A model generated the notes under the pieces. It was given only the letters and a program-made list of their open reading frames with translations. It searched no databases and was not told the DNA's origin. 60,130 nt of DNA, taken from Lachnospira sp. Lineage in GTDB: Bacteria; Bacillota; Clostridia; Lachnospirales; Lachnospiraceae. Positions 35,804 to 43,864 of this stretch are shown here, one piece after another. The translations under genes and the position numbers were made by a program. Location: NCBI GenBank assembly GCA_017621205.1, contig JAGATQ010000001.1:1-60130 (forward strand). The letters run 5' to 3'. Within the stretch, counting starts at the first letter, position 1; each line of letters begins with the position of its first letter.

Positions 35804-36985
35804 ATGAAATTGATGACAAAAAATGGAAAGAAGCTTCTTGGGCTCTTCTGTGTGCTTGCAGTAGTGCTATCCTTTAGTGCTGGCTGTTCATTAGGTAAAA
35901 AGAGCCAGTGGGAAAAAATTCAGAATAAGGCAGAAAAAATTCAGGATATCATTGATGTTTATTTTTTAAATGATGTGGATGAGGGTAATATTGAGGAAAA
36001 TGTTTATAAGGGATTGTTGAATGGTCTGGATGATCCTTATTCCGTTTATTATACGGAGGAGGAATATACAAAGCTGCAGGAGGAAACAGCAGGTACTTAT
36101 GTGGGAATTGGAGTTTCTGTAAGGTTAGATCCGGATACCGGTTATGTAAAAGTGGTGAAGTCTTTTGAGGGAGGTCCGGCAGCAGATGCAGGAGTAAAGC
36201 CCAATGATTACATTACAAAGGTGAATGGTGAGGATATTAAGGACCAGGATTTGGATACGGTTGTTTCCAAGATTCGGGGCAAAGAGGGGACAACAGTAGA
36301 TGTGACATTTTTAAGACCTTCTGATGGCAAGAACTATACCTATACCGTGGAGCGCAGAAGCGTGGATGTTCCGACGATTAACTATGAGATGCTGAAGGAT
36401 GATATTGGTTATATCCAGATTACAGAGTTTGATGTGATAACAGTGGAGCAGTACCAGAAAGCATTGGCAGATTTGGAAGGCCAGGGAATGAAGGGACTGA
36501 TTGTGGATGTGAGGGATAATCCGGGTGGTGTGCTTGGTTCGGTGGTAGAGATGTTACAGAATATGCTTCCTAAGGGAACCATATGTTATACGGAGGATAA
36601 GAATGGAAAGGGTGATACTTTTACCAGCGATGGAACCAAGGAATTTAAAAAGCCGCTTGTAGTATTAGTTAATGGCAATAGTGCCAGTGCAGCAGAGATT
36701 TTTACTGGAGCGATTAAGGATTATGGAATTGGTACGGTTGTCGGAACGACGACCTTTGGGAAGGGAATTGTGCAGAAGGTATTTTCGTTAAATGATGGCT
36801 CTGCGGTTAAGCTGACGATTTCACGTTATTTTACACCAAATGGAACCTGCATTCATAAGACAGGGATTAAGCCGGATGTGGAGTTGGAATATGATGCGGA
36901 GGCACAGACCGGGGAAGAGTATAATAAGGAACAGGATAATCAGCTCAATAAGGCGATTGAGGTGATAAAGGAGAAGATGGAGTAG
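35804..36985 (+). CDS. S41 family C-terminal processing protease (lipoprotein)
   Basis: Signal peptide with lipobox SFSAGC, then a PDZ domain (about residues 90-175: YVGIGVSV and GPAADAGVKPNDYI) and the S41 protease domain. The catalytic Ser is in VNGNSASAAEIF and the Lys in TTFGKGIVQ. Length 393. It resembles CtpA/CtpB, which trim secreted proteins and, in some bacteria, cell-wall hydrolases. Its place behind ftsEX and the M23 gene suggests it processes that hydrolase; this is inference. Convergent with the kinase gene, 15 bases apart. Confidence 0.94.
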   Translation: MKLMTKNGKKLLGLFCVLAVVLSFSAGCSLGKKSQWEKIQNKAEKIQDIIDVYFLNDVDEGNIEENVYKGLLNGLDDPYSVYYTEEEYTKLQEETAGTYVGIGVSVRLDPDTGYVKVVKSFEGGPAADAGVKPNDYITKVNGEDIKDQDLDTVVSKIRGKEGTTVDVTFLRPSDGKNYTYTVERRSVDVPTINYEMLKDDIGYIQITEFDVITVEQYQKALADLEGQGMKGLIVDVRDNPGGVLGSVVEMLQNMLPKGTICYTEDKNGKGDTFTSDGTKEFKKPLVVLVNGNSASAAEIFTGAIKDYGIGTVVGTTTFGKGIVQKVFSLNDGSAVKLTISRYFTPNGTCIHKTGIKPDVELEYDAEAQTGEEYNKEQDNQLNKAIEVIKEKME

Positions 36986-37000
36986 GTAGCAAAAAATAAT

Positions 37001-38512
37001 TTAATCCAGATGGATTGTTGTGTAATCCTTCTCCTCTGGGACACCATTGACTTTGTACCCTTCGTCCTTCGTATTGCTTTTTGGAGCCTGAGTGGTGGCA
37101 GGGCGTTTGGTGACAGGGGGATTGGAGGCAGCAGTAGTGGCAGGAGCCTGTGTAACAGGCTCTTTTCCTTTGCTGATTGTTAGTACAATCTGAGTAATCT
37201 GGCCTCGTGTAAATTGTGTCTGTTTTGCGATGCTTTGGGCAATCACAATTCCTTTTTTATGGGTATTGTCATATTCTTTTTGTGTTTTTACAGTTATGGA
37301 GGAATCCAGTTCTTTCAGTGCAGTTTTTGCATTTTTCAGTGGACTATTTACCATATTAATCATAGTTAGTATTTCGTCACCAGAGGTACTGGTTCTGGCA
37401 GCTTCGCTGGTCGTATCCGCAAAGGTATCTGTTGTGATATGGCTAGAGCGGGCATCAGACTCCTGACTGTGAAGAGAGTCTGTTGGAAGCTTAACCAAGG
37501 TATAGATGAATAAAATTATAGCAACGGCTGTTAAAAAAATGGGGAGTTTTTTTATTTTTTTCCCTGCAGAGGGGGTGTCTATTGTTACGGTTGTTGCTTC
37601 CTTCAGAGAAGGAGGAAGGGTCAGTGCATCATAGAGTTTTTCTACACTGCGAAACCGTTGGGAAATTTCTAGAGCAAGTCCCTTCATCAAAGCGTTTGAT
37701 TGCCATTGACGAATAGCCGCCTTAGGATAGGGAGGTTCCAGGGTATCCTTTTGAATGCGGCGGATTGCTTCCTGAGGTGCAGCTCCAGTAAGTGCCATGT
37801 ATATAGTGGCACAAATACCATACACATCTGTCCAGGCACCAATCTTTCCATCGGAAAGATATTGTTCCGGAGGTGCATAGCCGGCCTTTAGTATCACCGT
37901 CATCGTTTTCGTTTCGTTAGGGTTCTCAAGGCTGAAGGCACCAAAGTCTATTAGGTGAAGCTGGTTATCATCAGAAAGCATTAGATTATCCGGACTGATG
38001 TCCCGATGGATAATTCCTTTTTTATGAATCTTATCCAGAGCTTCCAATATTGGGACCATTAGTGGAAACAATTCATCAAAGGAAAGTGGGCCATTTTGCT
38101 CAATAAAATGCTTCAGTGTGATTCCCTCAATATATTCCATGACAAAGTAGGCTGTACCATTTTCCTCGAATACAGCCTCTATGGAAATGAGATTGGATAG
38201 ATTATGAAAGGTTTTCAGTGCAGCAGCTTCGTTTTGGAAGCGTTTCAGTCCCTTTTTGAAGGAGATTTCCAGTTGCCCCTGAAAATGGGAAACAAACGGA
38301 ATCCCATTCTGGTATTCACGGGTGGCAAGACCTGCGGGAAAATATTCTTTAATGGCAACCTTATCGCCGCATTCCGTATCATAAGCGGCATAGGTAATGC
38401 CGAAGCCCCCTTCTCCCAACACAGAGGATATGCAGTATTTCTGATTTAGTATTGTACCAGAGGGCAATGTATGGGAAGGATATGGCTGGTTTTTGAATGC
38501 TTTTGGTTTCAT
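37001..38512 (-). CDS. Membrane Ser/Thr protein kinase with one PASTA-like domain
   Basis: Cytoplasmic kinase domain (about residues 30-300) with Gly loop LGEGGFGITY, Lys in VAIKEYFP, catalytic loop HRDISPDN and DFG in LIDFGAF. A membrane helix (about 322-342) leads to an extracellular part with a single PASTA-like module (PLKNAKTALKELD to QIVLTISKG) and a Thr/Pro-rich tail. Domestic PrkC kinases have three to five PASTA repeats, so this is a different, shorter type. It is the last gene of a four-gene minus-strand operon with two FHA proteins, which bind phosphothreonine. It starts 12 bases after the FHA gene. Confidence 0.92.
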   Translation of the reverse strand: MKPKAFKNQPYPSHTLPSGTILNQKYCISSVLGEGGFGITYAAYDTECGDKVAIKEYFPAGLATREYQNGIPFVSHFQGQLEISFKKGLKRFQNEAAALKTFHNLSNLISIEAVFEENGTAYFVMEYIEGITLKHFIEQNGPLSFDELFPLMVPILEALDKIHKKGIIHRDISPDNLMLSDDNQLHLIDFGAFSLENPNETKTMTVILKAGYAPPEQYLSDGKIGAWTDVYGICATIYMALTGAAPQEAIRRIQKDTLEPPYPKAAIRQWQSNALMKGLALEISQRFRSVEKLYDALTLPPSLKEATTVTIDTPSAGKKIKKLPIFLTAVAIILFIYTLVKLPTDSLHSQESDARSSHITTDTFADTTSEAARTSTSGDEILTMINMVNSPLKNAKTALKELDSSITVKTQKEYDNTHKKGIVIAQSIAKQTQFTRGQITQIVLTISKGKEPVTQAPATTAASNPPVTKRPATTQAPKSNTKDEGYKVNGVPEEKDYTTIHLD

Positions 38513-38524
38513 AAAGTCCTCCGA

Positions 38525-39049
38525 TTATTGGTAATTGTTCCAGTTAAAGGTTTCATCGCATAGTGGTACAAAAAGCAACATACAGCTTCCCAATTGTATC
38601 TGGTCTTTGGCAGATAGTGGGGAGGGCTGTTCCAGAGGGATGCTGTTTAAGAATAAGGCAGCAGGATAACTGGGGGCAGCAAGAATAAAATTTTCATCTT
38701 TAGGAGAAAAGGTAATGATAGCATGATTCTCCCGGGATACAGAAGCTTCTTTAAATAACACAATGTCCATATTGGAGCTGCGGCCAATGTGGTTTTCCCC
38801 TTCCCGGATGGGAAAGCTTTCGCCATGCATTGTTCCTTTAAGGCAGACCAGCCAGCCCACTGTATTATGATGAAGGGAGGGGTAGCTTACTTCCTCGGAT
38901 GGCAGAGGTGCCTTGGTAGGAACCTTCCTTTGGTTTAATCCCAAAACACTGGAAAAGTGGGGAGCAGATTTCTGGTTGATGCAGTGGGGACAACTGGTAA
39001 ATTTGGTTCCATCATAGTAATGATTATTCTTGCATTTAGTCAGGTTCAT
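38525..39049 (-). CDS. FHA domain protein with N-terminal zinc-ribbon-like Cys cluster
   Basis: The first 25 residues contain Cys and His in the pattern CKNNHYYDG...CPHC, similar to a one-sided zinc ribbon. The C-terminal 110 residues form an FHA domain (GENHIGRSSNMDIVL with the phosphothreonine-binding Arg/Ser, VSRENHAII). It should bind a Thr-phosphorylated partner, most likely a target of, or the kinase encoded just downstream. I choose the second ATG at 39049 because AAGGAG is 7 bases before it. The canonical NG in the last loop reads LN here. Confidence 0.88.
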   Translation of the reverse strand: MNLTKCKNNHYYDGTKFTSCPHCINQKSAPHFSSVLGLNQRKVPTKAPLPSEEVSYPSLHHNTVGWLVCLKGTMHGESFPIREGENHIGRSSNMDIVLFKEASVSRENHAIITFSPKDENFILAAPSYPAALFLNSIPLEQPSPLSAKDQIQLGSCMLLFVPLCDETFNWNNYQ

Positions 39050-39072
39050 TGTCATTCTCCTTTGTGTATCCG

Positions 39073-40104
39073 TTACCCTAATTGATAGATTAACTGTTTG
39101 TCACCAAAGTATAATTTGGTTCCGGATTTTAGCAGATAGGGCTCTCCTTTTGCCAGACGGTTGCCGCTGTCCGTAAAGGTGCCATTAGCAGAGTAGTCTG
39201 TAAGCTGGTATTCCTGTTCTTCTGAATGATAGGTGAGTTCGCAGTGGATTCTGCTGATTTGAGGGAAATTAAGTACGAAATCCGCACGTTCCCCATCTCT
39301 GCCAATTAAAATAGAGCGGTCGGGATAAATGTGGGTAACTGCTCCTTTAAATACGCCTTCGATACAAATTAAGGCACCGATAGAGGAATTCTTCGTTAAG
39401 GAGGGTGACCATTCTTCTAAAGCCTGTTGTACTTGTTTTTTATATGTACGTCCTATCGAAAGGGTATGATTATTACAGTAAAGCGTTGAGGCAGTATAGT
39501 GGCTAATACTGGAAAGTGATACTAAAAAGCTTTTATGACAGCGGATAAAGCCATACTGGTGCAGTCTCTTCTCTAATTCCTGCAAGCTGTTGTAATGTTT
39601 ATAAGCCTGCTGTGGGGTATGAATAATAACCTGATGCTTGTGACCCTCAATATAAAGGATGGAATGCAAAGGAATATTATATTTCTTTGTACCAATGGTT
39701 ATATTCAGGCAATGGCTGGTAACCGGGCGTTGAGACAGGTATTGTGACAGAATGTTTCCTACCCGTTCCTGTTCCAGAGACCTTGATATCCATGCGTATG
39801 TATTTGGCGGAAAGAAGTCGAAGTCAAGCTCAGTTGAGGAAGCGATGAAGATAACATCAATTTCAGGACAGAACTGACTAATATATTGTGTAATACTGAT
39901 ATCGTTTTCCCCTTTTAAAGAAATGTCAACATATAATAGATTACATTCGAAAACACCGCCTTCCCAAGCATTAATAAGTTCGGCGACACTGTAAAAGGGA
40001 CTGAAATTCCAATCTGTATGACAGTATTTCAGATAGTTCTGCAAAAGGGTATGCAGTTGCTGTATAAAATCATTGTCACTAGCACAGATACCAATATTGA
40101 GCAT
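39073..40104 (-). CDS. REC-LytTR-FHA fusion regulator
   Basis: Three domains in one protein. Residues 1-118 resemble a response-regulator receiver (ASDND acidic pocket, LLYVDISLKGE with the likely phosphoacceptor Asp). Residues about 145-240 are a LytTR DNA-binding domain (IPLHSILYIEGHKHQVIIHT, FIRCHKSFLVSL). Residues about 250-343 are a canonical FHA domain (ILIGRDGERADF, ISRIHCELTYH, SANGTF). No histidine kinase gene is near, while a Ser/Thr kinase is in the same operon, so control by Thr phosphorylation through the FHA domain is plausible. The start is ATG 40104 (AAGGAGG 11 bases upstream). FHA fused to LytTR is unusual. Confidence 0.88.
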   Translation of the reverse strand: MLNIGICASDNDFIQQLHTLLQNYLKYCHTDWNFSPFYSVAELINAWEGGVFECNLLYVDISLKGENDISITQYISQFCPEIDVIFIASSTELDFDFFPPNTYAWISRSLEQERVGNILSQYLSQRPVTSHCLNITIGTKKYNIPLHSILYIEGHKHQVIIHTPQQAYKHYNSLQELEKRLHQYGFIRCHKSFLVSLSSISHYTASTLYCNNHTLSIGRTYKKQVQQALEEWSPSLTKNSSIGALICIEGVFKGAVTHIYPDRSILIGRDGERADFVLNFPQISRIHCELTYHSEEQEYQLTDYSANGTFTDSGNRLAKGEPYLLKSGTKLYFGDKQLIYQLG

Positions 40105-40126
40105 ATCTATCGTTCCCTCCTTGTTT

Positions 40127-41590
40127 TTATTTTGCATTGTTAATCAGCTTGACGTAGTGAGATACCTTACTGATGGGTACTTCAATATTTACAGATTTCG
40201 GAACCAGATAAAAGGTTTCTTTTCCAATCGATTTTATCTTTTTACCTTGAAAGCGGATTTTCTTTAGCTTTTTATCCTTATATAATACCTGTTTCCCCAG
40301 AGTTTTGACATTTTTTCCAAAGGTTATTTGTTGGAGCTGGCTGCATTGGGCAAAAGCAGAGTTCCCAATTGTTGTTATATTATTGCCAAGAGTCACACGT
40401 TTTAATTTTGTGCACTTAAGGCAAGCTTTGGCAGTTACCTTAGTGACTTTATATTTTTTCCCAGATACTTTGATGGATGCCGGAATGGTAAGGCTTGTTA
40501 TTTTTTTATTGGTTGGTTCGGTAAAGGAAGCAGTTGATGTTCCGGTGATTTTGTATACTGCATTCTTTTGAGTTACCAATGTGCCGACAGGGGATGTATT
40601 GGTATTCTGAGGCGGAACAGTGGGTTCAGATAAAAGTGCAGGGTGTTCTTCGGTGGAAGGCATAGGTGGTGTTTCGAGAGGAGCAAATTCTGTTGTCTGT
40701 GCTGAAGAATCCGTATTCATGGTTTTTAATCCAAGATTTTTTAAGGTAGTGTAAGCCGGACTATTATAAGATACATGAAATGTTACTTCCGTCAGTGATT
40801 CCAGATGAAATGCTTCAATGTTGGTAAGTGTATCGGGAATAGTAATAGTCAGTGTTGTTGAATTGGGAAATGCCCCTATGCCAAGCGATGTCAGGGTGTC
40901 GGGGAAAGTAACAGAGGTCAGGTTGGTAGAGGCAAAGGCATAATCGCCAATCGTATAGCATAAAGAATCCGAATAAGCTTCAGATTCGAGAAAGATACTA
41001 ACATCATCGAGGATATCATCATTATGGAAACAAGCATTGTCAAAAGCATGTTCGCCAATGGTGTGGGCAAAAGTGTGTATTTCACAGCCGAACATGGTAA
41101 ACGAAAAGGCATATTCTCTTATTATGGCATTATTACCCAGTTGGAGGGAGTGGGGATCTGAAGTCATGATGGCACCTTCAAAAGCATGGGCACCAATGTC
41201 AATATCACCACAAAGAGAGAGAGAGGCAAAGGAAGTGTCTTGGAATACTCCATCTGCTATGGAAGCAACGTAATCGTCGGGCTGTGCTGCTGCGAATTCG
41301 GGAGATACTTTATTAATGTCCTTTTTAACCAGTTTTAGATGAGTTCCTTTGGAATTGGAGATATTCTTATCATAAGCAATGACATCATAATAGCCGTCTG
41401 TACGCTGGCGGTAAGTAATGCCACCTTTGTGGATAATTTGTCCTGTGGATTCCTCGTCCTGTGCATTGCCGGACACTGTACTGTCCGAAATGGATTTTGT
41501 ATGAATCGGAGTAAAATAACATAAGGACAGGCATAGACTGAACAATGTAGAAAATAATAAGGTGTTCAATATGTGCTTGTTATATTTCAT
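40127..41590 (-). CDS. Secreted leucine-rich repeat (BspA-like) protein
   Basis: A signal peptide (LLFSTLFSLCLSLCYF) is followed by LRR_5-type repeats in two blocks: about residues 90-270 (GDYAFASTNLTSVTFPDTLTS and similar) and about 370-470 (CLKCTKLKRVTLGNNITTIG, then SQLQQITFGKNVKTLG). A Thr/Pro/Ser-rich linker lies between. No LPXTG or other anchor is seen. BspA-type proteins bind host or matrix proteins. ATG 41590 is chosen since AGGAGGAG lies just upstream. It heads the operon with the REC-LytTR-FHA, FHA and kinase genes, spaced by 12-23 bases. Confidence 0.85.
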   Translation of the reverse strand: MKYNKHILNTLLFSTLFSLCLSLCYFTPIHTKSISDSTVSGNAQDEESTGQIIHKGGITYRQRTDGYYDVIAYDKNISNSKGTHLKLVKKDINKVSPEFAAAQPDDYVASIADGVFQDTSFASLSLCGDIDIGAHAFEGAIMTSDPHSLQLGNNAIIREYAFSFTMFGCEIHTFAHTIGEHAFDNACFHNDDILDDVSIFLESEAYSDSLCYTIGDYAFASTNLTSVTFPDTLTSLGIGAFPNSTTLTITIPDTLTNIEAFHLESLTEVTFHVSYNSPAYTTLKNLGLKTMNTDSSAQTTEFAPLETPPMPSTEEHPALLSEPTVPPQNTNTSPVGTLVTQKNAVYKITGTSTASFTEPTNKKITSLTIPASIKVSGKKYKVTKVTAKACLKCTKLKRVTLGNNITTIGNSAFAQCSQLQQITFGKNVKTLGKQVLYKDKKLKKIRFQGKKIKSIGKETFYLVPKSVNIEVPISKVSHYVKLINNAK

Positions 41591-41714
41591 GGTAGTTCTC
41601 CTCCTCGAAATATCTTGAATGCTCGTAGTTATCATTGATTCCATATAATTTATGATATTTTAAAAATTGTGGAAAGTCAATAGTTGATGTCGGAAAAGCG
41701 AGAATTTTGATAAA

Positions 41715-41779
41715 TGGGAATTGGGGGTGTCGATGGGGACGGAATTTTGGTTGTTGGGGGTGGGTGGGGTGGCGGTGGA
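41715..41779 (+). other. G-rich tract with quadruplex potential
   Basis: The plus strand has runs GGG, GGGGG, GGGG, GGGGG, GGG, GGGG and GG within 65 bases, ending TTGGGGGTGGGTGGGGTGGC. It lies between the divergent LRR operon and GTPase gene, unlike the AT-rich surroundings. An inverted repeat AGTGATAT/ATATGTCACT follows at 41788-41811. Confidence 0.55.
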
Positions 41780-41840
41780 TGTTAATAAGTGATATAAAGA
41801 AATATGTCACTAATCTAAGGTGGTGGAATGGAGGATTATT

Positions 41841-42824
41841 ATGAAAAAAGAAAATATTTATGATGTAATACAAAATGATATTATGAATGCTGACATTAAC
41901 GAAGCTGATAAGAACAAGATGTTAAAGAATATAATGAGGCTTAAGGAACAAAAGATAAATATCATGATTACAGGAGCAACTGGTTGCGGTAAAAGCTCTA
42001 CAATTAATGCGATGTTTGATACAGAGGTGGCTAAAGTTGGAGTTGGTGTTGACCCGGAAACAATGGAAATTGAAAAATATGAACTTGATAATTTGGTACT
42101 GTGGGATTCACCGGGACTTGGTGATGGTAAGGATGCGGATAACAAACATACCAAAAATATTATTAATAAACTATCAGAAATTGATGATGATGGCAATGCT
42201 CTTATTGATTTGGTTTTAGTTATTATTGATGGTGGCACCAAAGATTTGGGTACTTCGTATGAATTGATTAACAGTGTTATTATTCCCAACATGGGTGAGG
42301 GTAAAGAGAATAGAATATTGGTAGCAATAAATCAGGCAGATATGGCGATGAAAGGAAGAAATTGGGATTATGATAAGAATGAACCAAATCAGCAATTGGT
42401 AGATTTTTTAGAGAATAAGGTCCGTTCAGTCAGGGAGAGGGTGCAAGAGGCAACAGGTGTAAAGATTGAGCCTATATATTATAGTGCGGGATATAAAGAA
42501 GAAGGCGGGGAACAGGGAAGACCATACAATTTATCTAAACTTTTATATTATATTGTAAAAGCTACACCTTCTAAAAAGAGAGTGGTATATGCAAATAATA
42601 TTAACAAGGACGTAGAGATGTGGAGAGATGACGACGAATTACTTAATTATTCCGAAGAAACCCAAAAGAATATTTTGGATTCCGTAATAGAAGGTGCTTC
42701 TAAGGGAGCAGATATTGGTGGTGAAATTGGCAGTATTTTTGGTTCTGCTGGAGAGAAAGTCGGTCGTGTTGTAGGAGGTGTAATAGGTGGAGTAAGTGGT
42801 TTTATTGGTGGTTTGTTTGGATAG
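41841..42824 (+). CDS. Dynamin/IRG-like GTPase with glycine-zipper tail (first of two)
   Basis: GTPase domain: G1 GATGCGKSST (about residue 36), G3 DSPGLGD, G4 NQAD, all intact. The family looks like the bacterial YfjP/YeeP and eukaryotic IRG/GIMAP type. The last 50 residues (ASKGADIGGEIGS to GGVSGFIGGLFG) form a Gly-rich zipper that could insert in or bind membranes. ATG 41841 has GGAGG 6 bases upstream. A paralogous GTPase starts 9 bases downstream and a zinc-ribbon peptide follows. Function unknown; such GTPases are frequent in conflict and defence loci. Confidence 0.85.
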   Translation: MKKENIYDVIQNDIMNADINEADKNKMLKNIMRLKEQKINIMITGATGCGKSSTINAMFDTEVAKVGVGVDPETMEIEKYELDNLVLWDSPGLGDGKDADNKHTKNIINKLSEIDDDGNALIDLVLVIIDGGTKDLGTSYELINSVIIPNMGEGKENRILVAINQADMAMKGRNWDYDKNEPNQQLVDFLENKVRSVRERVQEATGVKIEPIYYSAGYKEEGGEQGRPYNLSKLLYYIVKATPSKKRVVYANNINKDVEMWRDDDELLNYSEETQKNILDSVIEGASKGADIGGEIGSIFGSAGEKVGRVVGGVIGGVSGFIGGLFG

Positions 42825-42833
42825 GAGGTGCTT

Positions 42834-43517
42834 GTGAATAAATTATATAGAATAGATGATATAGATAGAAATTTGAAGAGTGCAGGATTTAGACCGTTAG
42901 ATATTTTGGTTGTAGGTGGTACGGGGGCAGGGAAGTCCTCAACTATCAATGCACTGTTTGAAAAGGATGTTGTTGAGGTAGGACGTGGTTATGAACCGAA
43001 AACAATAAATATAGATTCTATGGAACTGAATGAGTTTATACGTTTTTGGGATAGCCCTGGTTTGGGGGATGATGTAACAAAGGATAAGCACTATTCCTCA
43101 GATTTGATTGATTCATTATATATGGATTACTTTAAGGGTGACGGCAGATACGGACTGATTGACATGGTATTGGTAATACTTGATGGCTCTGGAAAGGATA
43201 TGGGTACAACATATCGTTTGCTTAATGAAGTAGTTGTACCAAATTTCCAAAAGGATAGAATTTTAGTGGCTGTTAATCAGGCAGATGTTGCAATGAAAGG
43301 AAGGCATTGGAATGAAAGGAAAAATTGTCCGGATAGTGTGCTGTTAGAATTTTTGGAGGAAAAAGCCGCTTCTGTTCGTAACAGACTTGAGGAAGCTACG
43401 GATGTTAGGGTTCCGATACCTGTATTTTATTCTGCCGAACGAGGATATAATGTAGAAAAACTATTAGATATGATTATTGATAATATGCCAAGCGAGAGGA
43501 GAAAACTGATGATATAG
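42834..43517 (+). CDS. GTPase paralogue without the Gly-rich tail (second of two)
   Basis: Closely follows the first GTPase and is similar over the whole GTPase domain: G1 GGTGAGKSST, G3 DSPGLGDD, G4 NQAD, and the shared segment AMKGRHWNERKN. It lacks the C-terminal glycine zipper, so it may be the soluble partner in a heterodimer. GTG 42834 is chosen because AGGAGG (42823-42828) is 5 bases before it and overlaps the end of the first gene, showing tight coupling. Length 227. Confidence 0.85.
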   Translation: MNKLYRIDDIDRNLKSAGFRPLDILVVGGTGAGKSSTINALFEKDVVEVGRGYEPKTINIDSMELNEFIRFWDSPGLGDDVTKDKHYSSDLIDSLYMDYFKGDGRYGLIDMVLVILDGSGKDMGTTYRLLNEVVVPNFQKDRILVAVNQADVAMKGRHWNERKNCPDSVLLEFLEEKAASVRNRLEEATDVRVPIPVFYSAERGYNVEKLLDMIIDNMPSERRKLMI

Positions 43518-43562
43518 ACTGTGATTTGATGTTTTGATTGTGAATTTCCAGGAGGTGTAGCT

Positions 43563-43703
43563 ATGACGTTGGTACCTATGTACAAAACTTGTTCCAGATG
43601 TAAAAGAAAATATTCATGGAATCCTGATGTCGGTCAAATATCAGGGTGTCCATATTGTAGATGGAATAAGTTCAAAAAGATTTTTAGTGGAAAGAAGAAA
43701 TAA
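43563..43703 (+). CDS. 46-residue zinc-ribbon protein
   Basis: A short gene with a strong ribosome site (GGAGG 7 bases before the ATG). The protein has two CxxC knuckles, CSRC and CPYC, spaced by 15 residues, and a basic C-terminus (FKKIFSGKKK). This is the form of a stand-alone rubredoxin-like zinc ribbon. It lies 45 bases after the second GTPase and on the same strand, so it probably belongs to the GTPase cluster. Confidence 0.75.
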   Translation: MTLVPMYKTCSRCKRKYSWNPDVGQISGCPYCRWNKFKKIFSGKKK

Positions 43704-43716
43704 ATGTCTGTCAAAC

Positions 43717-43751
43717 GAGGAGGTGTTGTGGTGAATATAAACGTAAAATAA
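43717..43751 (+). other. SD plus seven-codon ORF
   Basis: GAGGAGG (43717-43723) is followed by GTG GTG and six further codons ending at TAA 43749-43751. It could be a leader peptide or the stump of a deleted gene. The remaining bases to 43864 are AT-rich without a clear promoter. Confidence 0.3.
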
Positions 43752-43864
43752 GATAGAAAAAAATTGTAGAAGCAGATGAGGTGATGTGAATTCAAGATGT
43801 ATTTATAAAAATTATAATTTAGAATTATAAAAAGGGAAGATAACATGGAAAGGAATTGATTTAT

